Assembly (NCBI GenBank): GCA_910578555.1
Contig: CAJTPS010000004.1
Coordinates: 124,001 to 188,000, forward strand
Direction: 5' to 3'
Source of the DNA: an uncultured Lachnospiraceae bacterium
GTDB taxonomy: Bacteria > Bacillota > Clostridia > Lachnospirales > Lachnospiraceae
DNA: 64,000 nucleotides
The notes beneath the pieces were generated by a model. It ran no database searches, had not been told where the DNA came from, and saw only the letters and a program-made list of their open reading frames with translations. This document shows positions 35,075-43,827 of the stretch, one piece after another. Made by a program: the position numbers and the translations under genes. Numbering within the stretch: the first letter of the stretch is position 1; each line of letters starts with the position of its first letter.

Positions 35075-36271
35075 TTAATTCTCCTGTCGCTCCAGCAGCT
35101 TCTCCCGCATCTGCATAACAGCGCCATAATACTTGTCATAATTATATTTCTCCACAACGGCCCGATACCCTGCCGCTCCCATCGCCTTCATCCGCTCCCT
35201 GTCGGACAGCATCGTACCCAGTCTGCGCTGCAGATCCTCCCGGTCGCAGTCTCTGAACTGATAACCGGTAACACCGTCCTCCACATAGCACGCCGTCCCG
35301 TTGGTATCACTGCAGATCACCGGAAGGGAATAGCTCATGGCCTCCAGCTGCGACACCGAAGCCATCTCGCGGGTACTCGGGATCACATACAGATCAGCCG
35401 CCAGATATTCCGCTTCCATTTCGCTGCGGGGCACATTCGTCTTTACCGTCACGATGTCCTCCATATGATGATCGGCCACATACTGTCTGACCAGCCCGCA
35501 GTTCTCCTTCTGAAACGGCATCGTTGCCTCGCCCACAAGTGTCACATGAATTCTGCCCGCACTGCAATCATGCGCTTCCCTGTCCGTCGCCGCACCGCCC
35601 TTCTCCTTCTGCAGCAGTTCCTCCACCACCTGAAGAAGCATTAAATGATGTTTTCTGGGCTCATATTTCCCGATACAGAGAATATGTATCGTATCGTCCG
35701 CATAATATCTTCTCTCCTCCGGCGCCCTGCGCGGTTCCATGATAAAAGGCACGAAATAATCATTCTCTTTGACAGACATACCCGGTTTCTTTACTCCCAT
35801 AACCGGCGTCATGCGCATCCCCGGCGACAGCCGGTCCGCAATGCGGTGCACAAAATCTCTCCCGGCAGGTTCGGACCACAGCGGGTTCTGGTTATAGAGA
35901 ATGCAGGGATAACCCTTCTTCCTGCAGACCAGATACGCTGCCATGGAGTAGACCGAGCGTTCCCTGAGGATCACAATATCCGGCGCAAAATCGCAGATCA
36001 GTTTCCGCAGCTTCCGCAGCGGAGGAAATCCGTGCTGTATCTTATATACGATCGCCTCCGGTCTCCTTCTGTGGATCACTTTCACATACAGAAAATCAAT
36101 CAGCCGGTACAGCGTTGAATAGCCAAGGACGATCGGCGTAACATAGGAATAATCCTCTATCATAGCGGCATAATGGCTGATAAAACAGACTTCATGCCCA
36201 TGTTCTATCAGCCCTTTCATTATATCCGTCTGATTGGTATGATAACGCGGAGCTACATACAGGAATCTCAT
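35075..36271 (-). CDS. GT4 glycosyltransferase
   Basis: A 398-residue GT-B protein. It opens MRFLYVAPRYHTNQTDIMKG; the donor half has ILCIGKYEPRKHHLMLLQVV (family lysine), DIVTVKTNVPRSEMEAEYLA, and LYVIPSTREMASVSQLEAMS with the second acidic residue of the E-x7-E motif. Membrane segments are not evident. Its stop directly precedes the GT-D ATG, and its ATG overlaps the radical SAM stop (ATGA), so the three are coupled. The donor sugar is unknown. Confidence 0.82.
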   Translation of the reverse strand: MRFLYVAPRYHTNQTDIMKGLIEHGHEVCFISHYAAMIEDYSYVTPIVLGYSTLYRLIDFLYVKVIHRRRPEAIVYKIQHGFPPLRKLRKLICDFAPDIVILRERSVYSMAAYLVCRKKGYPCILYNQNPLWSEPAGRDFVHRIADRLSPGMRMTPVMGVKKPGMSVKENDYFVPFIMEPRRAPEERRYYADDTIHILCIGKYEPRKHHLMLLQVVEELLQKEKGGAATDREAHDCSAGRIHVTLVGEATMPFQKENCGLVRQYVADHHMEDIVTVKTNVPRSEMEAEYLAADLYVIPSTREMASVSQLEAMSYSLPVICSDTNGTACYVEDGVTGYQFRDCDREDLQRRLGTMLSDRERMKAMGAAGYRAVVEKYNYDKYYGAVMQMREKLLERQEN

Positions 36272-37266
36272 ATAAACTTATTCTCCTTCAAACTGTATTT
36301 ACCGCCCTTTAAGAATTTATGCTTCACAACCCACCAGCCGGGTACCCAGATATATTTATGCATTGCCGGTGATGCAGAACCGATCATCCAGCAGTTCCTG
36401 TCGCAGTTCTTCGTGCATTTCCTGACTTTCTGCGCCTGCTCGGAGTTCCACAGTTCATCCCAGCTTTGCTCCCTGAGATTACCCATCACGGCCTTCTTTT
36501 CCATGCCGTTGCAGGGAATAACATCGCAGAACGGGTCAATAAAAAATGCATTCTTAGACATGTCGCAGGGCAGAAGTCTCTTATTGCCGTAGATATAATT
36601 GATCAGCCCATGGTTGAAATAAGCGCGGAACCACTTCTTAGGCGATCTGCTCTTTAACAACTCATTGATCAGTTTCTCGAAATTCTCTGCCACTTTATGC
36701 TTATCGTCGATCTTGTTATCGGTCTTCCTGAAGTAAAAGGAATTATGCAGCGTTGCCGTGGCGAACTCCATGCCCATGTCATTGGCAATATTGTAAAGCG
36801 GCACCAGATCTTCACAGTTCATATCCTGTACCGTCATGCCGAAGCCCACATCCGGATGCTTCATCTCCACCAGCGTCTTAAGCGTGTTATATCCCCGGTT
36901 AAAGCCGTCCGGTATCCCGCGGATCGCATCGTTTGTCTCCTGTAAGCCCTCGATGCTGATACGAATCCCTACCTTCGGAAACTGTCTGCACAGGGCGATG
37001 ATCCGGTCCGTAAAATACCCGTTGGTTGATATGACAATCCTGTCAGATTTCTTGTACAATTCCCGCACGATATCGGGGATGTCCTGTCTGATAAAAGGTT
37101 CCCCGCCCGTAATATTCGTAAATGCCATTTCCGGCAGCTTCCTGATCTCCTCCAGTGTGATCTCTTCCTCCGGTCTGGTAGGGTCCCTGAAGCAGTCACA
37201 CATGTTGCAGTGCGCATTACACCGGTAAGTTACGATGACCGTGCCGTATAGAGTTCTTCTTGCCAT
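36268..37266 (-). CDS. Radical SAM/SPASM-like protein in glycan locus
   Basis: About 332 residues. The Fe-S cluster motif is CNAHCNMC (Cys-x3-Cys-x2-Cys), followed by the SAM-binding glycines ITGGEPFIR and VISTNGYFTD. The C-terminal part has a SPASM-like cysteine set: CDMSKNAFFIDPFCDVIPC, then CTKNCDRNC. I start it at 37266, where GAGGAG lies 9 nt upstream; the longer frame runs into the tandem repeat. Radical SAM enzymes of this shape often mature peptides, but relatives also occur in surface glycan clusters where they may epimerise, deoxygenate or otherwise modify sugars. The substrate is unknown. Confidence 0.75.
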   Translation of the reverse strand: MARRTLYGTVIVTYRCNAHCNMCDCFRDPTRPEEEITLEEIRKLPEMAFTNITGGEPFIRQDIPDIVRELYKKSDRIVISTNGYFTDRIIALCRQFPKVGIRISIEGLQETNDAIRGIPDGFNRGYNTLKTLVEMKHPDVGFGMTVQDMNCEDLVPLYNIANDMGMEFATATLHNSFYFRKTDNKIDDKHKVAENFEKLINELLKSRSPKKWFRAYFNHGLINYIYGNKRLLPCDMSKNAFFIDPFCDVIPCNGMEKKAVMGNLREQSWDELWNSEQAQKVRKCTKNCDRNCWMIGSASPAMHKYIWVPGWWVVKHKFLKGGKYSLKENKFI

Positions 37267-37276
37267 ATATAATCTC

Positions 37277-37415
37277 CTCATAACCGATATAATCAGGCGC
37301 TTCGCACCTGCCATCATTCGCAATCCGCGCTTCGCGCTTCTTGCTCATAACTGATAAAATCAGGCGCTTCGCACCTGCCATCATTCGCAATCCGCGCTTC
37401 GCGCTTCTTGCTCAT
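37277..37415 (-). repeat. Tandem 67-bp repeat with hairpins upstream of the radical SAM gene
   Basis: Two nearly identical copies of a 67-bp unit (start points 37294 and 37361; left flank from 37277). Each unit holds two strong short palindromes, one AGGCGC/GCACCT with loop TTC and one GCGC/GCGC with loop TTC. The array ends about 10 nt before the ribosome binding site. The core TGATGGCAG is shared with the hairpin element at 4.4-4.6 kb. With the rest of the 37267-37460 gap it contains no recognisable gene. Confidence 0.75.
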
Positions 37416-37460
37416 GATGGATGTTCGTCAAATGTATGCACAGATTCATGCAAGCATGAT

Positions 37461-38711
37461 CTATGCATACACTTTCCTCACTATTTTATCACAATATTCC
37501 TCAATTGTATCGAATTTTATTTCTTTGCAGTTCTCGCTGTATTCGCGGCACAGTCCGGGATCATTCCAGAGAGTCCTGATATGCTCTGTCAGTTCCTGCA
37601 CATCACCGCCGCGGAACAGTTCGCCGGTCCTGCCCGCCTGCACCAGTTCCGGCGCGCCGCCCAAATCCGAGACAAGCACCGGCGTGCCGTACATCTGAGA
37701 CTCCATCACGGAGAACGGGCAGTTCTCATACCACTCGGAAGGATACACGCTGAACCGCGCTCCCTCAATCAGGCTGCGCAGCGCATCCCCGGTCACAAAC
37801 CCGCGGTTCTCCACATTGAATGCCTGATTCACCTGTTCCTCCAGCGGTCCCGTGCCTGCAAAGATAAAAGGGATATCCGGAAGCGCCCTGCACGCCGCAA
37901 GCAATGTTCCGGTGCCCTTTTCCTCCGAGAAGCGCCCGAAATACAATACATAGTCTTTGCGCTTTGGCGCCGTCTCATTCCTGTCTGTGCCATTTTCCGT
38001 ATTCACTGCCGCCGCGGACTGCCGCGCGCCGTCTCTCTCGATAAAATTATGCATCATAACCGTCTTATCCACCAGCAGCGGGTCCGTATCAAGCTGTTTT
38101 TTCATAAACTCACTGGGGCACACAATCACATCCACCATACCGTAAGTCTTCCGCTTCGCATAATATTTGGCTTCAACGGTACCAAGCAGACTCTTTACCC
38201 GTGAATTATGAATGCAGCGTCTCTTACCACATTGCGCATAATCACCGCCGCGGCAGGCAAAACAGATCTCACCGGTGGACGGCACCCGCATCATATGGTT
38301 TGGACACACCCACTGGTAATCGTGCGCCGTATAGACGATCCGCACATGTCTGCCATGCTTCTTCTCATACGCGCGGACGGCATAAATGACTGAAGGAGTC
38401 AATTGAAAATTGATATTATTGAGATGTACTACATCCGGCCCGAAATCTTCCAGCACAAGACACATCTTCTTCTTCGCCTCCGCAGAATAGATAATGCGGA
38501 ACGGATATAGCAGTTTCTTCAGTCCGCCGCCATGGAAATCCATATCTGACGTATAGATCTGCGCATGGTTTCCCACGATCCGTCCCTCATGCTCCATGCC
38601 GAAGAACTGCACTTCATGCCCCGTTTTCTGCAGCTGCTCTCCCAGCTTAAATATATATGTCTCCGATCCGCCGTTGGGATACAGAAATTTGTTCACCATT
38701 AATATTTTCAT
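37461..38711 (-). CDS. GT4 glycosyltransferase
   Basis: About 416 residues. It starts MKILMVNKFLYPNGGSETYI with the GGSE acceptor loop, has VVHLNNINFQLTPSVIY and a short Cys-rich segment CFACRGGDYAQCGKRRC near residue 165 that occurs in a subset of this family. The donor half has YVLYFGRFSEEKGTGTLLAA and GARFSVYPSEWYENCPFSVM with the E-x7-E region. The ATG at 38711 has GAGG 6 nt upstream; the longer frame is unsupported. It lies 77 nt downstream of the WecG-GT4 gene. The donor sugar is unknown. Confidence 0.82.
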   Translation of the reverse strand: MKILMVNKFLYPNGGSETYIFKLGEQLQKTGHEVQFFGMEHEGRIVGNHAQIYTSDMDFHGGGLKKLLYPFRIIYSAEAKKKMCLVLEDFGPDVVHLNNINFQLTPSVIYAVRAYEKKHGRHVRIVYTAHDYQWVCPNHMMRVPSTGEICFACRGGDYAQCGKRRCIHNSRVKSLLGTVEAKYYAKRKTYGMVDVIVCPSEFMKKQLDTDPLLVDKTVMMHNFIERDGARQSAAAVNTENGTDRNETAPKRKDYVLYFGRFSEEKGTGTLLAACRALPDIPFIFAGTGPLEEQVNQAFNVENRGFVTGDALRSLIEGARFSVYPSEWYENCPFSVMESQMYGTPVLVSDLGGAPELVQAGRTGELFRGGDVQELTEHIRTLWNDPGLCREYSENCKEIKFDTIEEYCDKIVRKVYA

Positions 38712-38749
38712 ACCAGCCTCCATGATTCCCCTCTGCTGAATCATACCAC

Positions 38750-38774
38750 GCGTGAAGGGCATTTCTCTTCACGC
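38750..38774 (-). repeat. Intergenic hairpin after the WecG-GT4 gene
   Basis: An 8-bp perfect stem, GCGTGAAG (38750-38757) and CTTCACGC (38767-38774), with outer arms that extend the pairing to about 38742-38787. There is no T-run, so it is a weak terminator candidate or an RNA processing site. The flanking stretch AATGGTATTTTCATTCA (38779-38795) recurs at 47672 with one change. Confidence 0.5.
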
Positions 38775-38788
38775 TGGGAATGGTATTT

Positions 38789-40795
38789 TCATTCACACTC
38801 ACCGCGATACAGTCTGACCGTCTCGTCCACGACCTCATCCCACCGATACTTGCTGCAGATGAAATCGGCACTCTGACTGCCATACGCATGCACAACTTCC
38901 GGATGCGCAAGCATAAACTTAAGTTTTTCACGCAAATCCTGCGTATCTCCCTTGCGGAATACGAATGCCTTGTCCTCCACTACCTCCGTATTTTCACATA
39001 TGCCGCTGACAAGACAGCAGTCTCCGAAGCTCATCGCCTCCAGCAGGGTGAGCGCCATACCCTCCACGTCGCTCGGCAGTACAAAAGCATAGGCATTGGA
39101 ATACAACTCTTCCAGCATCTGCCCCTGCACAAAATCCGTCATAATGATACGTTCATCCCGGGCTGCCATCCGGTGAATCTGTTCCATGTATTCCACCGCG
39201 TGGCTGTTACCGCCGGCAATCACCAGTTTCATATCCGTCCTGATTCCCGCAAACGCCTCGATCAGATAATGAAGCCCCTTCTCCGGCACGATCCTGCCTA
39301 GCGATAGCAGATAACCATCCTTCTTAAGCCCGTATTTCTCCGTGATCATCTGCGCCTCGCGCAGTGCAGGTCTGTTGATGCCGTTGGGAATATAGGTAAC
39401 CTGTCTGTGATAAGTATCCGCAAAATACTGCTGTACATTCTTAGACAGCACGATCACCTCATCGGCATATTTCGCCGCCATCTTTTCTCCGAATTTGATC
39501 ACGTATGAGGCGAAATTACCCCATTTCGCACGCTGCCAGTCCAGTCCGTGGACAGTCACCACGATCCGCCTGCGAAAGAGTTTCGGCAGCCACAGCATAG
39601 CGCAGGGACCCTCCGCATGATAATGCAGAACGTCGTATCTGCCAAACAGCGCCCGGACCGTTGCAAAGAAACTGTATACAATGGCATTCAGGCTGCTGTT
39701 CTTAAAGGTCGGAATAATGTATACCCTGACCCCCTTATAGAACTTCCTGCCCTTCCAGCCGTATTCCTGGTCATATTTCTTGCCGGACACATGATGTCCG
39801 TAACGATTGTAAGCATCCACCCGGTGCCCGAGAGCCGCCATGCGCACAGCGAGCTCCTCCACCACGATCTCGACACCTCCCTCTCTGGATGGTATCCTCT
39901 TGTGTCCGATCATGGCGATGCGCAGCTTCTTGCCGTCCTCCGTATTGACGGCGCGGCGCCGTTTCCTCTTCCTGCCGTCCGCTTCCCCCGTGATCCTGCT
40001 GCCAGCCGCATCCGTCCTGCGTACCTTGTGCTGCTCCTTGCTTTCCTTATGCACATAATACAGAAAAGCAAAATTTGTATTCAGATAGCGCGGAAGCATA
40101 CGCCTCGGGTCCTGCATGATGCGGAAGACCCATTCCAGACAGAGCTTCTGCATCCACATTGGCGCGCGCCTCACAGTACCGGCCACAAAGTCAAAAGCCG
40201 CTCCCACACCGATCATAAGTCCGCCGACTCTCCCTCTGTGTTCGTACATCCACTTTTCCTGCTTAGGAGCGCCCAGCGCCACCCAGATGAAGTCCGCACC
40301 GCTGTCATTGATCCTGCGAACCGCGTCCGCGTCCTCTTCCTCAGTCAGTTCCCGAAAAGGCGGCGCATACATACCCGCGATCTTCGCCTTCGGGTATTTC
40401 GTCAGAACGGCCTTCTTAAGCTGCTCCAGCGTGCTCTTCGAGCCTCCGTAGAAATAGTGTGTATACCCCTTCTCCTGCGACAGATCCAGAATCACCGGCA
40501 TCAGATCCGGTCCCGGCACCCGTCCGGCATGCGCATACCCCCTGCGGCGGCTGACGATCGACAGCGGCTGTCCGTCCGGCAGCGCCATCGCAGCGCTGTT
40601 CTGCACCTTACGATACTCCTCATCCCGAAATGCCATTACCGTCGTGTGCACGTTGGATACACAGATATAATCACCCCGCAGCGCTTCGAGATTCCCCGTG
40701 ATATAGTCAATCGTCTTATCCATATCTGTGACATTGATATTCGTTTGTAAGATCGTACAATATTCCAGATTATCTTTCCCCACAGTTTCCTCCAT
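38789..40795 (-). CDS. WecG/TagA/CpsF glycosyltransferase fused to a GT4 glycosyltransferase
   Basis: A 668-residue protein with two complete transferase parts. Residues 1 to about 250 are a GT26 (WecG/TagA/CpsF) domain: YICVSNVHTTVMAFRDEEYR, ALPDGQPLSIVSRRRG, IWVALGAPKQEKWMYEHRG and IGVGAAFDFVAGTVRRAPMW. A basic linker (about 255-290, KRKRRR) leads into a GT4 domain: IPSREGGVEIVVEELAVRMA, YLLSLGRIVPEKGLHYLIEA, and FVLPSDVEGMALTLLEAMSF. These two kinds of enzyme are normally separate. GT26 enzymes usually add the second sugar, often an N-acetylmannosamine, to a lipid-linked acceptor, and the GT4 part may add the third. No frameshift or internal stop is present. Confidence 0.85.
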   Translation of the reverse strand: MEETVGKDNLEYCTILQTNINVTDMDKTIDYITGNLEALRGDYICVSNVHTTVMAFRDEEYRKVQNSAAMALPDGQPLSIVSRRRGYAHAGRVPGPDLMPVILDLSQEKGYTHYFYGGSKSTLEQLKKAVLTKYPKAKIAGMYAPPFRELTEEEDADAVRRINDSGADFIWVALGAPKQEKWMYEHRGRVGGLMIGVGAAFDFVAGTVRRAPMWMQKLCLEWVFRIMQDPRRMLPRYLNTNFAFLYYVHKESKEQHKVRRTDAAGSRITGEADGRKRKRRRAVNTEDGKKLRIAMIGHKRIPSREGGVEIVVEELAVRMAALGHRVDAYNRYGHHVSGKKYDQEYGWKGRKFYKGVRVYIIPTFKNSSLNAIVYSFFATVRALFGRYDVLHYHAEGPCAMLWLPKLFRRRIVVTVHGLDWQRAKWGNFASYVIKFGEKMAAKYADEVIVLSKNVQQYFADTYHRQVTYIPNGINRPALREAQMITEKYGLKKDGYLLSLGRIVPEKGLHYLIEAFAGIRTDMKLVIAGGNSHAVEYMEQIHRMAARDERIIMTDFVQGQMLEELYSNAYAFVLPSDVEGMALTLLEAMSFGDCCLVSGICENTEVVEDKAFVFRKGDTQDLREKLKFMLAHPEVVHAYGSQSADFICSKYRWDEVVDETVRLYRGECE

Positions 40796-40818
40796 TCCAA
40801 AACCGCCTCTGATTCCTT

Positions 40819-42462
40819 CTATCTTCTCTCCCGGTTATCCCCTGTCCGGCGCTGTTCCTGTTTCGACATGCCGCTCTTTCGCCCGCTGTGCTGCACGATT
40901 GCGTAATATATCACAATGCACGCCGCGCCGGCCAATCCGCCGATCAGTGCGCTTCCCACACAGTACCTGACTGTCTCAAGCTGCACCGCCCTGCCCTGCA
41001 CCAGCTGCATCGGCGTATCCGCGCCGGCGTAATTCATGATTTTCCAGCCCGCATAATGAGGATCATCCATACCCTCTACGTATACGCAGCTGTCTTCATC
41101 TTCTTTTCCATCCGTATAGAAGCGTTGTACCACATATCCTTCCGGTGCTGTATACAAAATCGTACACGCCAGCAATCCGGCTGCCGCACCGGCTGCCGCC
41201 GCGCCGATCATCCTGCCGCGCCCTCGCTTCCAGATATTGCGGATCTCATCCCACAGCAGGTCCAAAAGTCCGGCTAACGGCACTCTGACCACCCGCTGCA
41301 TACGCGGGAACAGACTGTATTCCTTCACACCCTCTTTTGACAGGAAAAGCAGGCTGCCCAGGAATATAAGCGTAACATTTTTAAACGATGTATTAAACAG
41401 CAGCGGTTCCGTCCATCCTGCCCCCAGGAAGCAGACGAGAATCACAAGTTCTCTCGTCCGCTGCTTCCAGGTATCATAGAACAGCAGTACGAAGTAGCCG
41501 GCAATAATCAGCCCGAAAGCGATCAGACCGTAATTGATATAGCCCCATACATAGGAGTTATCCATTGTCATGGAAGACTTCACGATCTTAGAAATATCCG
41601 CTCCGAACAGGCTCCGGTATTCCGATCTGAGAAACTGTTCCGCAAGCCAGATTCTGGTGTTTAATATAAAATTCAACTTCTGCACGTGATATGCCCATCT
41701 GTTATTATACAGGTAGAAAGGCGCCACAAAGGAAAGCACCAGACAGACCGGCAGCACCAGATTTGCAAGCGCCTTCTCCACGATACAGAACTTCGGACGC
41801 AGTCTCACGTACAGACCGCCCATCAGCAGCACCGCCACGATCCCGAACCCGGTGTAGCTGATCGAATAGAGAAATACCAGCACATTACCCGCCATCATAC
41901 AGATAAAATGCCGGAACCCGTAGCGCTCTTCCAGTTCATAGATGATAAATGCACACAATGCCAGATATGTGATGTGCAGAATATTCGGATGTGAAAATCC
42001 GAGGCTCCAGCGGAAAATATGTCCGAGTCCCATCTTGGCATGCACACGATACACGGTATGCTCCAACCGGAAAAAAGAGAAGATGCTCAACACAACCGCA
42101 CAGAGGGACCATACCCAGAGCCCGGCATGAAACACCTTCTTTACGGAAATATCCTTCATCCCCAGCACCGTAAAGGCAAGAAACAGAATGCCCCTCTCGC
42201 GGGAGTTATAAAATACCACCGCCGTAAGAATTAACAGCGCAGTCTGCACGACCCATTGTCTTTTCGTGTACGGCGTGATCAGGATCTTGACGATTCCCAG
42301 CACAAGCGCCGGAAGCACCAGCAGTTCAAACAATTTCTGTCCTTCATAAAGTCCCAGTCCTTTCGTGACGGACAATAAAATAAAGAAACCGAAATAACAC
42401 GCCTCCGCTAATGTGATCTCTATGCTGTTGTCCTGCGCAATTCTGCAAATTTTTTCCTTCAT
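40819..42462 (-). CDS. Wzy-like polysaccharide polymerase / O-antigen ligase-like membrane protein
   Basis: About 547 residues with around 11-12 membrane helices. Middle loops include HAKMGLGHIFRWSLGFSHPN near residue 165 and the large outer loop TRIWLAEQFLRSEYRSLFGA. The last part has a further helix pair around a roughly 70-residue outer loop (QRFYTDGKEDEDSCVYVEG). Sequence is too variable for a firm family call, but size, topology and place among WecG, Wzx and WbaP genes suit the polymerase that joins repeat units outside the membrane. I start it at 42462, where GAGG lies 6 nt upstream. It lies 23 nt before the fused transferase gene. Confidence 0.65.
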   Translation of the reverse strand: MKEKICRIAQDNSIEITLAEACYFGFFILLSVTKGLGLYEGQKLFELLVLPALVLGIVKILITPYTKRQWVVQTALLILTAVVFYNSRERGILFLAFTVLGMKDISVKKVFHAGLWVWSLCAVVLSIFSFFRLEHTVYRVHAKMGLGHIFRWSLGFSHPNILHITYLALCAFIIYELEERYGFRHFICMMAGNVLVFLYSISYTGFGIVAVLLMGGLYVRLRPKFCIVEKALANLVLPVCLVLSFVAPFYLYNNRWAYHVQKLNFILNTRIWLAEQFLRSEYRSLFGADISKIVKSSMTMDNSYVWGYINYGLIAFGLIIAGYFVLLFYDTWKQRTRELVILVCFLGAGWTEPLLFNTSFKNVTLIFLGSLLFLSKEGVKEYSLFPRMQRVVRVPLAGLLDLLWDEIRNIWKRGRGRMIGAAAAGAAAGLLACTILYTAPEGYVVQRFYTDGKEDEDSCVYVEGMDDPHYAGWKIMNYAGADTPMQLVQGRAVQLETVRYCVGSALIGGLAGAACIVIYYAIVQHSGRKSGMSKQEQRRTGDNRERR

Positions 42463-42571
42463 GGACATCCTCTTTTTTCCACCATACTTCTTTGATGACT
42501 CAAACAATTTTATTGTGTTTTCCCGCACACTTTACTCTGTCACAACATCCTCATCATATCCTGTCCGCCGT

Positions 42572-43777
42572 CTACAGCATAAGCGCCGGACCGAGCGCCC
42601 ACGGATACGCGCCGTATCGCTGCGGATACTGACCGAAGCCCTCACACTCGCCCGAACAGTCATACACCTGTCCGCCCCTGACCGATCTGTGTACCGCATT
42701 TCTGCCCGCCTGCAGTGCCTGCTCATATTTCGGCTCTGTCAGAATATGCAGTTCGATTCCCTGCTTAAGCGCGGCACAGATTATCCCCGTAGCGGAAGTA
42801 TCCGCCGGACCGTCCATTGCCTGCAGCTGCCATGAAAAATATCCTTCCTTATGCTGATACGGCAATACCGCATCCACCAGTCTGATATAGGAATTACGGA
42901 GGCGCCCGGCGCCGTATTCCGTGATCATACAGCCTGCCATACCCCGAAGCAGCCATCCCGCCGCACGCCCCCAGCCTATAATGCCGTACTTATAGGCATC
43001 GCTCATCGCATACCCGTGGTAAGGAAGCCCTGTAGACCCGTCCATGCCGTACGCCACAAAATTCACGATCTGTTTCACCGCCAGTTCCATGGCCTCGGTT
43101 CTGTTGTATACTGCTCCGTACCGATAGAGAAACGGACATGCCAGTCCGATCGCATCCACAAACACATATCCGTTGTTCTGCGCTGCCCGGTATGGAAAGC
43201 TTCCTGTTTCATCCGTAGGATAATGCATAACATAATCGGCAAGCTTCTCAACCGCCTTCCCGCACGCTTCGACATTATCCGCACGGACAACCGCATTCTC
43301 CCGCACGGACGACCGGTATTCCCCGTATGCGGACAGCAGTGTTTCCCCCGCCAGCAGATCATCCAGATAATACACCGGACATCCCTTCTTCATCCACCTC
43401 TCATAGTATGCCGCAAGCGCCTGCTCTGCCTGCGAAACCGTCTCACTGCGCGATATCCCGTCTCCTTCCGCGGCCGGAACCGTCGTGCCGGCCGCGCCCG
43501 TCTGTTCCCCGTCAGCCGCTCTCACCGACTCCTCCTGTCCGCAGCCGGTGAGAGACAACTGCCTGTACTCCCACAGACCTGCCGCCAGCAGCCCGGTCGG
43601 CCAGAAAATCAGGTCCTCCGGCGCAGTCTGGCGTCTGAGAAGATATTTTTTAATGCACTCTTTCACTCTGGTTCTACGATCCCGCAGCCCGTATGTCATT
43701 AATTCGCTGCAGGCAGTCCGGGCAAGTTCCTCCCGATCTGCTTTACTGTATGGTTTCCCTGTTGTCTCCTGTGTCAT
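42572..43777 (-). CDS. GH88/GH105-like six-hairpin hydrolase
   Basis: About 401 residues with an alpha/alpha-barrel pattern of the unsaturated glucuronyl/rhamnogalacturonyl hydrolase type. Useful pieces are VYYLDDLLAGETLLSAYGEY, PYRAAQNNGYVFVDAIGLAC with the conserved Asp near residue 205, GLPYHGYAMSDAYKYGIIGW and GRAAGWLLRGM. A low-complexity Ala/Glu/Thr insert follows residue 75. No signal peptide, so it would act in the cytoplasm, which is odd for a glycan-degrading enzyme. It lies between the Wzx and Wzy genes. A role in trimming an uronic acid-containing chain, or a lost hydrolase activity, are possible. I start it at 43777 (AAAGG upstream). Confidence 0.68.
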   Translation of the reverse strand: MTQETTGKPYSKADREELARTACSELMTYGLRDRRTRVKECIKKYLLRRQTAPEDLIFWPTGLLAAGLWEYRQLSLTGCGQEESVRAADGEQTGAAGTTVPAAEGDGISRSETVSQAEQALAAYYERWMKKGCPVYYLDDLLAGETLLSAYGEYRSSVRENAVVRADNVEACGKAVEKLADYVMHYPTDETGSFPYRAAQNNGYVFVDAIGLACPFLYRYGAVYNRTEAMELAVKQIVNFVAYGMDGSTGLPYHGYAMSDAYKYGIIGWGRAAGWLLRGMAGCMITEYGAGRLRNSYIRLVDAVLPYQHKEGYFSWQLQAMDGPADTSATGIICAALKQGIELHILTEPKYEQALQAGRNAVHRSVRGGQVYDCSGECEGFGQYPQRYGAYPWALGPALML

Positions 43778-43827
43778 ATCCGTACCTTTCCTTCCCTGTC
43801 CCGGCACACACCGCCGCTATATGCTTC

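Noticed and set aside
37277..37415. Possible CRISPR array
   Set aside because: The 67-bp units are direct tandem copies without unique spacers, there are only two, and no cas genes are present.
39548..40750. Plus-strand open frame of 400 codons, and similar long plus-strand frames at 12291-13466, 21367-22491 and 51105-52238
   Set aside because: All lie antisense to clear, conserved minus-strand enzymes. Their translations are rich in His, Arg and Pro and show no family motif, as expected from codon bias of the real genes.
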